Assembly: GCA_020466095.1 (NCBI GenBank)
Contig: CM035807.1
Coordinates: 61,943,812-62,007,811 of the forward strand
From: Chlorops oryzae
Taxonomy: Eukaryota > Arthropoda > Insecta > Diptera > Chloropidae
Reading direction: 5' to 3'
Length of the DNA: 64,000 nucleotides
Part shown: positions 32,270 through 44,269 of the stretch, piece by piece
Numbering within the stretch: the first letter of the stretch is position 1
Layout: each line of letters opens with the position of its first letter
Made by a program: the position numbers and the translations under genes
The notes under the pieces: generated by a model
What the model was told of the DNA's origin: nothing
What the model saw: the letters and a program-made list of their open reading frames with translations, nothing else
Database searches by the model: none

Positions 32270-32689
32270 TTGTAAGGGACCTTTTCATGCCGGGGTATTT
32301 ACTCAGCCGAGTCACCAAGGACAGTTCCTTACACTTATTTATTTTGAAAGGAAACCCACAAAAGATTTTCAGTTCATAACAATTTCAATTTTATTCTTAA
32401 TTAATAAAACTATATTTACAGGCAAACTGGTCGACTTCTTTAGGGTCTTTGACCAGGATAGATTCAATCGGGAAAGTGTGAAATATTCCTAACTTATTTA
32501 TTGATGTCTAACTAACTCACTACTACTAAATTATTTTACACGGGGCCTAGCTACTTATCTGCGCGTAAAGAGCCTCTTTGCAATTTATTCGGTGCGTCAG
32601 CGAAACTGAACAGTGGTTTGACAGAGCGGAGCTCTATCCGTGAAATTCTTGAAATCGACTCAAGGAGGCTCGTGCAGAGGTTATTAAAT

Positions 32690-32880
32690 GCGGTTATGCA
32701 ACTGATCTCGTGTAAAAGCGGCAAAGCGACCGTGCGTCGGTAAATAAATCTTGGCTTGTACAACTGGTCTCGTGTAAGCGCAGCTAATCGACCTTGCGTC
32801 GGTAGATTAACCTTAGTTGCGCAACTGGTCTAGTGTAAATGCGGCGAATCGACCGTGCGTCGGTATAGTAATCTTAGCTT
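32690..32880 (-). repeat. about 61-bp tandem repeat in LTR leader
   Basis: Three units share AACTGRTCTMGTGTAA and CGACCKTGCGTCGGTA. The CGAC/GTCG and ACCG/CGGT pairs can form small hairpins. It lies in the predicted transcribed leader of the provirus. Confidence 0.7.
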
Positions 32881-32943
32881 TAGAATTGAACTATGGTGAC
32901 TAAATCCCTGTGGCGAACGGAGGTTGACCGCAACGGGCTCTCT

Positions 32944-33270
32944 GGGCACACGTGAGCTTCAACTGCACGTGGTAACTACTAGCATAACCTGAATCGCACG
33001 CAAGTTTCAACTGTGCGTGGAAATGGAGATTAGGTCCTAAATTGAATAGATATTTCCTCTGGGCACACGTAAGTTTCAACTGCACGTGGTTACTACTAGA
33101 ATAACCTGAATCGCACGCAAGTTTCAACTGTGCGTGGAAACCGGTATGAGGTCCTGAATTGAATAAATATTTCCTCTGGGCACACGTGAGTTTCAACTGC
33201 ACGTGGTAACTACAGGAATAACCTGAATCACAAGCAAGTTTCAACTGTGCGTGGAAACGGATATAAGGTC
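32944..33270 (-). repeat. 117-bp tandem repeat with paired hairpins
   Basis: GGGCACACG occurs at 32944, 33061 and 33178. Each unit holds two hairpin half-units with the common loop AGTTTCAACT: one with stem CACGT/ACGTG, the other CACGC/GCGTG. The stem difference is compensatory (T-A against C-G). The minus-strand ORF across it is a repeat artefact. Confidence 0.85.
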
Positions 33271-34081
33271 CTGAATTAAATACGTAGAAAAAACTCGGTC
33301 CGCCACGAAAGTACGTGAAATAATTCCTGCAAATTTCTTTAAGTTATCTCACCACTCTGACTTGTTGCTGACTTCGTCTCTCCGTCCCTCTTCCTGTTTC
33401 GCTTGGTTGGATTTCTTATTTCTTGTTTTGTCGTCTTGATGATCCGTGATGATTTCCTGGGGTTCCTCGTGGTGTTGCTCGCTACTCGTTTCCGTCTTTG
33501 TTAAGAAAGTTGGGATCGGTCCGAGCGTTTCGGCTGCTCAGGAACAAGTGCAGTCCATCGTGACTTCGAACTCTTAGCAGAGCGCTTCGCTTCACTTTTC
33601 GTTGTGCTGCCACTCTTGGTCTTCGCATAGTGAGTTTAGCTGTTCGACGTTAGTCACTCTTTACACGCAGTTACAAACATATTTCTCAAATTATGGGTTA
33701 TGAAATACTTAAGCCTAGGACTTTTAAATGGTGGCAATCATTCTTAATACTATTCTAATTCGTACTCCTACTCATAACTGTTCCTTGTTTCAATGCTATC
33801 ATATACAAAAATCAATCTTACGTTTTTCTTAAATCTACCAAATGCTAATTTAAACCTACTATTCGATAACTTTTACCTACTTCTTATCGTCAGTGTTGTT
33901 CCTACTATATAAAATGTTAAGGGAAAAATCTGATCGCGCCGTGACGTCATTTGAGCGTGTTCCTACGTACTAATATTTATTATAAGAGTGAATTAAAAAA
34001 TATGAAAAGAAATTTATAATAAAAGAAAAAGTAAACAATATCTACAGATATGATGGTCGGTGGATTTTGTGAGTCCTCACA

Positions 34082-34440
34082 TTATGTTCAGGTTTAAGAG
34101 CGGTTTTTGGTATTTTCATTACAGACTCTAGTGCTGTAGGTACCCCTTAAAATGGTCCGATCGGGTCTATTCTCAAACTTGTTCTTACTCATGTCCCCTT
34201 GAGTACGCTTACCAAATTTCGCCAAGATAGTTCAACTCCTTCGATAAGAGAACTGTATACAAACAGAAAAACGGACAGACAGATGGAAAGACGGACGGAC
34301 ATGTCTAAAAAGAATCTCTTAGTGATGCTTATAATTTCTATATATCTTTTTTATGGTCTATCTCGACTGGTTTTGGGTGTTACATACAACCACTCAAACG
34401 CAATATACCCTCGACACAGAGTGTGTCGGGTATAATGACG
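34082..34440. repeat. dispersed repeat, copy 1
   Basis: Shares ACAGACYCTAGTRCTG-AGGTAC, CCGATCGGGTC, TTCTCAAACTTGTTCTTACTC and a GACAGAC-rich tract with 46600-46860, and parts with the inverted copy at 52725-53320. It ends in GGGTATAATGACGAG. The Osvaldo-type LTR at 34081 appears to be inserted into it. Non-coding. Confidence 0.8.
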
Positions 34441-34483
34441 AGTTTTTCATGGGCATTGATTTTCGTCTAAATTTCCCGCCGTG

Positions 34484-34930
34484 CTAATATCCCTTTGTCT
34501 AAAATATCTTGCTATAAGACGAATTTGCTTTGTCCTTGGCGGCATTAGCGTTGGAGTATTCAGAATCTTAAAAGTTGTGTTTGCGAACCTAATGCGTTTG
34601 AGACATTCTGGCACATACCATTTGAAACTCATTACCCATAAGCTTAAATTTAATAAAAAAAAAAAACCAACAGATTAAAAAGTGATTTAAGGTAGTTATT
34701 TATAATTTTTGTTGCCGATTTTCCTGGGCTAAGGAAATCTATCAGTGCACCCACAAGCCACACGGATCCTTTTCTTAGCGAAGACATATCTAGGTTGAAG
34801 TGAAGATAGGAAATTAATTGTTATCTACTCCATAATAATAGAAGACTTACCTATTCTTCACGATCTAGGAAAATATTCAAGGACAAAGCAAATTCGTCTT
34901 ATAGCAAGCGATTTAAGAAAAAGGGAAACA
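34484..34930. repeat. inverted repeat pair
   Basis: CTTGCTATAAGACGAATTTG with flanking sequence (34484-34537) is the reverse complement of CAAATTCGTCTTATAGCAAG (34876-34927). Arms are about 50 bp with a 340-bp spacer, which suggests a foldback or MITE-type element. No coding content. Confidence 0.7.
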
Positions 34931-37900
34931 TGAAAAAACCCGTCATTTTGAGTCTATTTAATATTGATTGGCTATCATATAGGCAATGAAATTTTCAAAT
35001 GTAAGCCTGGAAGTATGCAACGTGTTTTTGTTATAATGTTTTGGAAAAGATAACGGGTCATAACTTTGAAACTATAAGAGTAAAATCTTTTTTTCCTTTA
35101 TCAAACTACAGAGGAATTCGTACTCTTTGAAGATGAATCATTACTCATTTTCATATTAAATTAAGATATTTTGGGTCCTCCTTTTTCTCACGCCCGATTT
35201 TGCTCGTAAAAATGTCTACTAAAGATGGCTTAATAGCCTAAAAAGTTGGTATACTTTGCAGTTTATGTAAGTGAGAACAAAGATTGAATACTTTTCCACC
35301 GACTAATAGCTAAAAATTCTGAAAAGCATTGCTTATGAAGAAGCTATCTCCAAAAATTTGGAAATGTGGGGCTTTTGGGGCAACCTCTAAGCGTTTTATG
35401 AAAAATCTGAAAAAATTCTCAAAAATACTTTGGCCCATAAGTTTTCGGAAACCTTACGTTCTACTTTGAAATTCGGAAAAACATTTTTTCTGCGACACCC
35501 TTCTGTACAGTCTCTATTCTAAAATAACACTTGCATTTTTCAAGCTTTAGATATACTAACTTTAGTAAGCGGTATTCTCTTTTGGCCAATGTCGGTTCAC
35601 ATCGTATAAGCTTCCAGAAAAAATTAAACTCAGGATATATTAAACATTTCAGGAGTGAACTTCCAAAACATAATAGCTGGCATTAAAGATCAGATTTGTT
35701 TTAAAAAAATATTTACCAGATTGATAACGATATCACACTTCTTAGGAACCATATCGGCTATAGTGGGCAAACATATTATTCTTAGACCGTAGAAGCAATA
35801 CCTTCCGTTCTCGTTACTAACGGGAAACTAGATCTTAAAGATAACTTTGAAGCTTGCATTCAAGCAAAAGTAGCCTTAGCTGTCAAGGGAGACATTTTAA
35901 TACTTTCCTTATCAATACCGAAAATATCAAACATACCGCTGACAAAGAGAGTTAGTGAGCCTATTTCAAATACGCAACAACAAGCACTCTATTAAGAATA
36001 TAACCAAATTTTAGTGGATTCTTAAAAAAAATTTTGCAATTTTATTGTGAAAGATTATCTTCAAAGAAATTTAATATAAGAGTAGAATACTGTGCAAATC
36101 TGAAAAGATAAAGCAATAAAAGAAATACGACCCGGTTTCGTTATATGAAAAGATTTTTGTAATGACTCGATAGTAACACATTCCAAAAAACTAAAGTTTT
36201 GATTCAATGGAACATACCTAATTTTATTTTAAATTGTAACGTAGAAACACACATTCAGCAACGAAACAATCAAAACCACAAAAAGATTTGCTGTTCAAAA
36301 TCTTATCACAAAAATTTAAAAATATCCCACAATAGAGAGCTTACATCTAAAAGATCTTGTTTTAGAAAACAAAAGATATAATAATAATAATAGAAATAGA
36401 AATTAAAAGAAAACGTTTTCACTTATTCTACTGCTTTCTATGAGTAATGTGTTAATAATTCTACGTGGCATGACCCCCGCTTACAGCAATCGAGATTAAT
36501 TATAACATATTTTGCGGAGCCTCAATTAAACAGTGGGAGAGTTATATTAACCTCTATTCAAATAATATAATTTAACATATCTGTGCCACACAAGACGCCA
36601 TCGTGTGCGACAAACACTTTTTGTTTTAATTTTTTACATTTTGGTGGACCACTTTAAAATCAATAGTCCCACATTTCAGAGATTGATACGGCATTCGATA
36701 GCTTTGAAATTAAAAAAACCTTGCAAACTAATTTTTTGAAAAATGTAGTTACTAACCGCCAATGTTTGCGGTAATGTTTTTTTTTTTAACTCATAACTTC
36801 CGAACGGTTTATCGAATTTCAACGTTCATTTCATCAAAACTTTCGCAAATGAATGACCTTTTCTACAAAAATATTGTTTAAAAGCAAGAGATAATTTCTT
36901 AGAGAAAATTTACGTTATTTCTTCTTAATTGAAAATATAAATGACTTCTCCAATTGGGGCAGTCCATGTGAAAACGACACCTTTCATTTAGATGTCTCCG
37001 AATCTTTGCATCTTTTTTTGTATAGTACCTCTATACGTGTATATGAAAATGTAAATTTTTTTTGCATCGAAAAGTAATGGGTGTTTAAGATACAGGGTGC
37101 TGGATTTTTCAAAATTGCAACATTTTGATCGAAAAAAGTGACGCTTAAATGCTCATAAAGTGGACAAACTTCATTCGGTTTTTTTAACCAGGGCAATTTG
37201 AAAAGCCGTTAAAACGATCTTTAATAAAGTGGCAAAAAATCCTCACGTTTTTCATATGAAAAAAATCACCGCTCTGTTTTTGGTATGCCTGACTTAAGCG
37301 TAACGTATGCCATTCGAAAACAAAGCTTTGATTTTGGCATGTGAAGAGCGTGAGGTTCGCTAGCATTTTTGCATTACATTTAATTTTTTTTACATCATTT
37401 TAAAGGTAATAGGACCAACATGATTACATAATAAAAAATAAAAAAATAAAAAGCTTGAATTCCAATTGCACAGGAGATGCGTAACGTGAATTCCTGCAAA
37501 CGTTCAACACATGAAAACATATCTAAGCACGTTCAATCTACTTCTTGCATGCTTACCCACACGCAGGAGTTCGAAAAATTTAATATATCCTGCGCGTGAG
37601 AACATGACAGCTGAGTGTAACAGTTGAAAAAAGGAACATAACAGTGCTGTAGAAACTACTGAGTACATTTTTAAGGTTCTTGGTACCACGGGGGCTTAAA
37701 ACTTGGGCTCAAACAAAGCGAAGTCAAAACACTTAAAGAAAAACAAATTCCGGGCACGTGCTTCGCTGAACGCAAGCCGTGACCTGTTTTTGTTACAAAA
37801 AGAGCCCCAATAAACATTTGTTACGATCGAACGAAGAGAGGCTTTTAAATTAAGAACAAGAATTGGCTACGTTAGTAAGTTGTTCAGAAATGTTGAAATT

Positions 37901-39522
37901 AGCAACTTTGGTCGTTGTTCTTGGTTTTTCGAATGGACACGGCGCAGTATTGTTTCTTTCGATCGTTGGAATGTGTTATACTAATTTCTAGGTTCCTTGC
38001 ATGAGATTGAGGAATAAGTGAAATACTCTGACGCCGCTGATGTCAGCAATGTAAACGATTGCCTTGTTTAAGCTCTTAGAATTTTCAAAAAGTTGCGGTT
38101 AAATGTAGGCCACAAAGTTCTGGATAGAAAAGCTCCGGTTTCATGATAATTCGATGATTATTGTGGTCTTGCTGCTTGACCTTTTTTTGGAATGTGTTGT
38201 TGAATCTCCATTAGGACTGATTCGACCTTCGACTTCATGTCAAAGAATATATCTGGTTATATTCTAGAACGAAGTCGTCCGTTGTGGATTCCCGGAAGAC
38301 ATCATTGATTTGAATGAACTCCGACAACAATTTTCCAGGATGCCAAATTTTTATATGGAGTACGTATTTTGGTGCTCTATATGAGCTTGATCATTGATCT
38401 TTTTTATGTTGCGATTCAGCGCTTTAACTAATGCCTTTTGTTTTCATAATGCTTTGTGCGTCTTGATGCTTAGAGTTCCATTTTCATTTATCTCAATTTG
38501 ATCTTTGTTGGGTGATATTTAGATTGTTACACCTTCGCTGCGGAACCAGCGGCCCCGCGACTGCTGAATTCACCTCCAATAGTCACGCCATCGTTACCCA
38601 TTTAATCGTGTTGCATATTTTAGCTCAACACTCTCACATGAGATGCGACCACGTTAAGGTTTACAAACGCCATATAAGTTTAACAACAAACTAACGGACA
38701 TGGTATACATATAATCGAAAATTTTAAAATAAAAATGGATTTTGCCCTACTTAAAATGTTAAAACGAGCTGAAAAACTAAAGGAAAATTGGAAGCAATAA
38801 TATTAGAAGTGCATAACAATGCCCGCAGGAACACAGTCATTTTCCGCTGGGACCCCTATTTAGCCAGATTTTCTTATGATTACGATGTAATTGATTCGCT
38901 TCCTCGTGTAGTCGTCGTAAACGTTTTTCCAGCTACTCTGTTGTTTTGAGGTTTTTGTAAATTTTCGTCAAATTCGCGATAAATATCTCAACTAAGGAAC
39001 CTAGGTCCTGTTGCCTTTGAATTTATACATTGTCGAAAAAGTGTTTTTAAAGCCTTGCGACTCCGTATGCTATTATGCTTTTGCAGCTCTATGCTTTAGT
39101 GACGTTTGTTTTGCGCGTTCAAAATTAGTTTGCTAAAAGTTGCATCCAGGCAAAATATGGTTCATCACTTTGGCGTCACCATGTACCGATTTTAATTCTT
39201 ATGTGGAACGAATACACTTGGGCGTCGATCCAGACACCAAAGTCTTATTATATCCTGAAACGATCACACTTGAGCGTCGACTAAAAAACTAACAGACAAA
39301 TTCAAATCTTTTTTTGAGTGGAAAGTTGGGTTTTATATATAAATTTTGCTTACTTTTAATAAAATAAGTTTCGTGTGTTAAGAAAATAATGGGCAGTGTC
39401 ATGTTCCGGGGTGGTTGTAAGGTGTCTCTGGATTTTACTGACTAACAGTTTCCCACCCGAATTTACCTCTTATGAAACTCATTTACAATCACATTGCAAA
39501 TTTGTTCTTAATATATAACTTA
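34931..39522. other. 4.6 kb without recognisable gene
   Basis: AT-rich sequence with only short ORFs on both strands and no domain motif I can recognise. Parts may be decayed TEs: 36770-37180 has the style of dispersed repeats, and 38820-38960 on minus has a basic helical reading. No promoter, splice or RNA-gene signal can be supported. Confidence 0.45.
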
Positions 39523-40796
39523 CTAGCTGGCACCAAGGCTCGCTCCGCGAGCCTTCGCGCCAGCTTCGTATGACCCGCGCTCGTTTCCTCTCCCGCTACA
39601 GGTTGATATTGGGCAAAAGTAGTAAAAGTGGTAAAGTAGTATGTTTTTAAATACTCTAGGTTTTTATTCATTCTTTGTGTGAAATTTAAACATTATGCTA
39701 TAAATTTTTACTTAAACTACTATCGACCAATAATTCCTCCTCTCCCACGGAAACGTGGCATTGTTTTATGTACTTAACTGTGAATATAATAGACTTAATA
39801 TTCAGTGAAATGCGCTTACCCCCGATTTAAATAAAAATAAATTTTTTTTTATGATTTGAAAGTTTGTTACATTAAAATTTTAAATAGCTTGGTGAATTCG
39901 TATTTTTTGCCCAAGCCTACTTTGCTGCTTTTTCATTTTAAATAACCTAGATACCGACTGCAGCGGTAAAATTATTCCCCTATCTAATTTGGGGAATAGC
40001 TGTTATCCATCTATTCATCTAACTATCCATCTATCCACCGCACAAAAAGTAAACAAACGGCTACTTTGACAGCGTGCCATCGGAAGACGATCTTCAAATT
40101 TTCCGTTCAAAATTGTAGCTTGAAGACCATTGCCCATTATTTTTGTTATGACTAATCGTGTACCGTTTCATAGCTAAGGTGCATTTAAATTCCGAAGCAA
40201 AATGATAGGTGAACCAGTGTTAATCGTAAGTTATGTGGTGGCATTCCTGGTAAATCCAGCGAATTCAAAAATTCAACAGGATAGTTTACTGCTTCGTCAG
40301 GATTGGTAACAGCGTCGATTGATTTGAACAATATCTTATTGCCGGGCAATGACTGTTGTATTTTAATGTTAATAGCGTCAACATCGATATTTTTTGCAGC
40401 TAAAAAAAATCGTTCACGAAGCCACGCATGATTAAGATAATTAGCTTTTAAATCTGGAAATATGCTTTCAATCAAAGCATTTTTCGCATTTACCATGTTG
40501 CAGAAATTTCCTGGCAATTTGATGCATCGTGTGTCCCCATGCAATGGTATTGTTCCATTTCCAATGTTGAGCAATTGCTCGGAGAATGATAGTTCCAATG
40601 GATCGTTTTGCAGTTGAACACGTATATTTGTGTTAAAACATAATGTACTGACATTTCGCCATAGATGTGATTGTTTTGTACACGCGTTGATTTCATCCGC
40701 ATATGTAGCGCGGGGAATAACGGGCAATGTCTGTCTAAAATCACAGGACAGCAGCAGTACAGCACCACCGAAAAGCCTGCTTTGCTGCCCTTTCAT
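39523..40796 (-). mobile_element. Helitron remnant with 3' terminus
   Basis: Minus strand: a helicase fragment (40796-40185), then about 650 bp, then a terminal hairpin (AAGGCTCGC / GCGAGCCTT, 39535-39555) followed by GGTGCCAGCTAG with T next. Helitrons end in a hairpin about 10 bases before CTRR, inserted before T, so the 3' end is at 39523. The 5' end and the Rep nuclease were not found. Confidence 0.8.
40185..40796 (-). pseudogene. Helitron Pif1-like helicase fragment
   Basis: 203 residues containing GGAVLLLSCDFRQTLPVIPR (helicase motif III region; a Gly before Asp is changed to Cys), SEQLLNIGNGTIP, and EAVNYPVEFLNSLDLPGMPP, the C-terminal half of the Helitron Rep-Hel protein. The Walker A/B motifs and the HUH nuclease are missing. 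A roughly 60-bp direct repeat (CTAGATACCGRCTGCAG and neighbours) lies on each side at 39924-39980 and 40785-40850. Confidence 0.88.
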
Positions 40797-40854
40797 TTTA
40801 AATAACCTAGATACCGGCTGCAGTGCAATCTCGGTAAAATTATTCCCCCATCAA

Positions 40855-41215
40855 CCTATCAATCTGTCAATCAATCAATATTTCAATACATCTATCCATC
40901 AATCTATCAATCTGACATTCTATCAATCTGTCAATCTATCAATATTTCAATATATTTATCCATAAATCTATCAATCTGTCATTCTATTAATCTATCAATC
41001 TGTCAATTTGTCAATTTATCAATTTTTCAATCTATTAATCTTTCAATATATTTATCCATCAATCTATCATTCTGTCAATCTGTTAATTTATCAATCTTTC
41101 AATCTATCAACCTTCCAATCTGTCAATATTTCAATCTATCAATCTTTTAATATATCAATCAATCAATCTATCAATCTGTCAATCAATCAATCTATCAATC
41201 TTTCTATCTATCAAT
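40855..41215. repeat. (CAATCTAT/CAATCTGT)n microsatellite
   Basis: About 360 bp of degenerate 4/8-bp repeats with variants CAATCTAT, CAATCTGT and CAATATTT. The plus-strand ORFs across it are low-complexity artefacts. A shorter ATCTATCC tract lies near 40010. Confidence 0.9.
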
Positions 41216-41809
41216 TCTTACAACTCACAAAAATGCTGATATCTCACGACACACGCGCCAATGTCGCACGCGCACCAATGTCGCACACGCACCAATGTCG
41301 CATATAGCTTAAAACATTCAGGCAGACTTCACCTTTTAAACAAAAAAAACTGCATACAAATCGGTTCAGCCAGTGCCGAGAAAGTTCAAAACAAACACAT
41401 TTCGCAACATTATTTTATATATAATATATAGATAAGGTTTATTTAATGCACAACAACGCGATCGATATGTTTTTCACACATAAGGTTTTACCGGACATTA
41501 AGGAAAAGGGGGTTCATATATCGTTGAAGTTTTTGTTTTTAGAAACTGCGGAATTCTCATACACACTACAATCACCTCTTTTAACTTCACTAAAAGCCCT
41601 CTTTGATTTGTCTACTTGCTCGATGCGATTAAAAAGCGCATTATCATATTATATTTAAGAAAGTTAAAAGAGAGCTTATTTTCTTTGAAAAGTGGGTAGG
41701 TAAGTACCTAAAAACTTAGAAATTGTGTTTAACAATCATATTTATTATAAAATTTTGTGATCTTTTTATAATGTGTTTTAATAAGCTATGTGTGAATTTG
41801 TCTTTTAAG
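41216..41809. other. no gene; intron upstream of dpr exon
   Basis: AT-rich sequence leading to the acceptor at 41809, including a short Helitron/TE-like piece (41330-41440). The ORF 41446-41658 has no recognised domain. Confidence 0.4.
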
Positions 41810-42020
41810 ATCTCGTGGATAAGGCGAAGGGACTTTCAACTACTCACTGTTGGCCTTTCAACTCACAGCAGCGATAAGCGGTTTTTGGTTGAGCACACGC
41901 GCCACATGGGCCATTGGTCGCTCCGGATAAAAGCTGTAAGGCAAGAAGATCACGGACTTTACGAGTGTCAACTGTCAGTTTACCCTACACAGTCTATCTT
42001 TATTGAACTAAAAGTTGTTG
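41810..42020 (+). CDS. Dpr-family immunoglobulin-domain exon (partial gene)
   Basis: A 211-bp internal exon after a pyrimidine-rich acceptor (TTTGTCTTTTAAG) and ending at GTAAGT (42021). The 70 codons read ISWIRRRDFQLLTVGLSTHS..., then HWSLRIKAVRQEDHGLYECQ and IFIELKVV. This is the core-Trp to YxCx half of a V-type Ig domain, in the exact style of the insect Dpr (defective proboscis extension response) receptors. These are cell-surface proteins that pair with DIPs at synapses. It resembles Dpr19 most, in my judgement. The exon starts in phase 0 and ends in phase 1. Other exons were not found in the window, so introns must be large. It is the only credible host gene part here. Confidence 0.85.
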
Positions 42021-42369
42021 GTAAGTGAGGATTTCAGATTTTTAAACCACTCTTTTTGTTCTCATTTAGGAAGTTAAAAGCACTTCATAGTTGAATATCT
42101 GAGGTTGGATAATATTTTAAGTTTTTCAGCTTTTGTATCCGTACTTTAAGGCCCGAACAGACTTAAAACATTAAGCTAATTGCTTTTAATCAGAGACGTA
42201 ACAGTTATTAGAAACAAGGAAAAATATTGGATTATAAGTATTAAAGTTTTAAAAAAAAAAATTTATTTTAAGATAACAGTTTCAAACAATGAGAAAGTAT
42301 TTAATTCTTTTATAACAGCTATTGAAGAAATTTTTGTTTTCCGTAGCTCATAATTTTAATCGTCCGATA

Positions 42370-42725
42370 AGTTTTTTACGTTGCCTTATAACAATTATGA
42401 ATGAGAAAAACTTTTCCCCGTTGCTTATAACATTTATTTTTCAATAAATTGTTTTAACGTTACCTAATAACAACCGCGATCAGCAGCGCTATTAATGATA
42501 TCAGTAGAAGGTATCACCATACATCACTATACATATATTTTGTCTCTTAACTAAATAAATTTAAAATTATTTATTGAAAACAAAAGCTTATAAGAAACGG
42601 AAAAGTTATTTTCTCATTCACAACCATTTCGAAGCAACGTAACAAATTTTTATTCAACGTTTAAAATTATGAGCAACGGAAAGATTGCTTCTCATTCATA
42701 ATTGTTATGAGGCAACGTAAAAATT
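42370..42725. repeat. foldback inverted repeat
   Basis: ACGTTGCCTTATAACAATTATGAATGAG (shown as 20-base pieces ACGTTGCCTTATAACAATTA and ATTATGAATGAG) at 42378-42405 pairs with CTCATTCATAATTGTTATGAGGCAACGT-type sequence at 42691-42718. Further sub-repeats with CCGTTGCTTATAA occur in both arms. No coding capacity. Confidence 0.75.
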
Positions 42726-42757
42726 ATTTATCCAAAAATAACACAGGTATACAAGGT

Positions 42758-43649
42758 TTTGGACCAGAGAAACTGGATAGCGACCCTATAGGAATTTTTC
42801 GTGCTGATTCCGAATCTGTTACCCATTTTTCTCTATCACGTCAAGTTTTTGAGAAATCGTTATATAACGGTTTTTGACATTTTTACCTATAGTCTATGTC
42901 AATAATGAGGTCGTAGACCCCATATGCCTTAACCGATTTCAAAGTTTTTGGTACTCGTATGAAAGAGGAATGACAACGCAACATATCCTTTATACACAAA
43001 TTTGGAATTGATTCAGTAACTTGGAAGCTATAGGGCAAAAAACGCGATGCTGATTTCCAATTTTTAGCGATTTTGTTTAAAACCTTGAAATTCAAATGGT
43101 TATAATTTCCGAACCAAGGCTAGTATTCCAGGTCTTAATACTTTGAATGAAAAAACAATCAATTGAAAAAGTTTTGAGCCTAAAACAAAAAAAATCCGTT
43201 GCGTCGTTCTAATTTTATGAGGATTTTCGCTGAAAATGACAAAAACGAATTTTTATTTTTGGTATATTCTTCGCTCGTTCATATGTATATTTCAGTTCGA
43301 ATTGTGTATGTTGGTAAAACTGGCTTAAAAAACATAAAACTTAAATTCTATTTTAAACCTATCTTTAAAGCTAAAACCAATTTAAACTTTAAAAATGAAC
43401 AGAATTTGAACTGAGCCTTTTGTATTGTTTACTATCTGTTTCGCGTATAAGGGACCAGCAATAGTCACTCAACATTCCTTCATCCCAAAAGCCCTTATAA
43501 TTTTTTTCAATCCTCTGTAGGTCCTGGTGAATGCGCTCTCCTTGTTCGTGGCTAGTTTTTTTTGACGTGATAGAGAAAAACGGGTACCAGATTCGGAATC
43601 AGCACGAAAAATTCCTATAGGGTCGCTATCCAGTTTTTCTGGTCCAAAA
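42758..43649. mobile_element. 892-bp terminal-inverted-repeat element
   Basis: The left TTTTGGACCAG...CTATCACGTC (42758-42850) and the right arm (43564-43649) are inverted copies of about 88 bp with few differences. The interior is AT-rich without a transposase. The target duplication is unclear. Non-autonomous; class not assigned. Confidence 0.75.
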
Positions 43650-44269
43650 GTTTGGCTTTATTTGTAAACTTGTGTAATCGATTTGAGCACCGAAAAACCA
43701 AAAGTCATAATCATAAGTATTATCGACTAACGTTCAATATTTTCGTCGTTTTGAAGGCAATTTTTTCGATTCTTAAAAAGAGTTAATAGTTATTTAGGAT
43801 CTCTGCTTTTAATTCTACATCTGAAAACTGTGGTATATAAGCTCCTTGTTACTTTCTTTTGCTGTTTCTACTCTTCGCTTACGTGATTTGAAGCGGAGCA
43901 ACGAACAACATTTAAGGTGACAAATATCGCTTAAGAAAAAAACAACGCACTACCCCCTTATATTTTTTCAGGGATACTCTTTATCGGTCAACAGTTGGAC
44001 CTTTTTCAATACATTGGAATTTTAAATAAGGAAAGCGTTTTGTAATTACTGGCTGATATGCCAAATTTGCAAACATTTAAAATTTGTCGCTAACAATGTT
44101 TTTCCCGACATCGCTTCCATTGTAAAAATCAATGCAATGCACATCCAAAATTATGGTGGCAGCGAAGCGTATGAAAAAAAATAAAGATTGAACAATTCTT
44201 TTTGCTGGGAGCTCAAAAAATAGTTCTCTCTTTTTTGCTTCAACGAACGACGCATCGGTTTTCTCTAGA
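43650..44269. other. no gene identified
   Basis: AT-rich spacer between two non-autonomous elements. No domain or RNA gene seen. Confidence 0.4.

Larger units (their letters stand above)
27425..34081 (-). mobile_element. Osvaldo-type provirus, 5' complete, 3' truncated
   Basis: Minus-strand order is LTR (34081-32271), primer site, gag, protease, RT-RNase H-integrase, splice-acceptor-like site, and start of ORF3. Then it breaks into unrelated repeat at 27425. No 3' LTR. Frameshifts in gag and pol show it is dead, although the 746-codon RT/RH/IN frame is uninterrupted. Confidence 0.92.
32271..34081 (-). repeat. 5' LTR of Osvaldo-type provirus, 1.8 kb
   Basis: It runs from TGTGAGGACT at 34081 to CCTTACA at 32271. 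It ends in a U5 hairpin TGTAAGG (32271-32277) paired with CCTTACA (32327-32333) around a CCGGGGTAT core. A TATATAG-like box is near 33906-33912 on minus. Between promoter and primer site lie two repeat arrays (32690-32880, 32944-33270). Confidence 0.8.

Noticed and set aside
32900..33244. Minus-strand 114-codon ORF with internal repeats
   Set aside because: Translation of the 117-bp hairpin repeat in the LTR leader.
40866..41307. ORFs with repeated INQSINLSINQ-type peptides
   Set aside because: Low-complexity translation of the CAATCTAT microsatellite.
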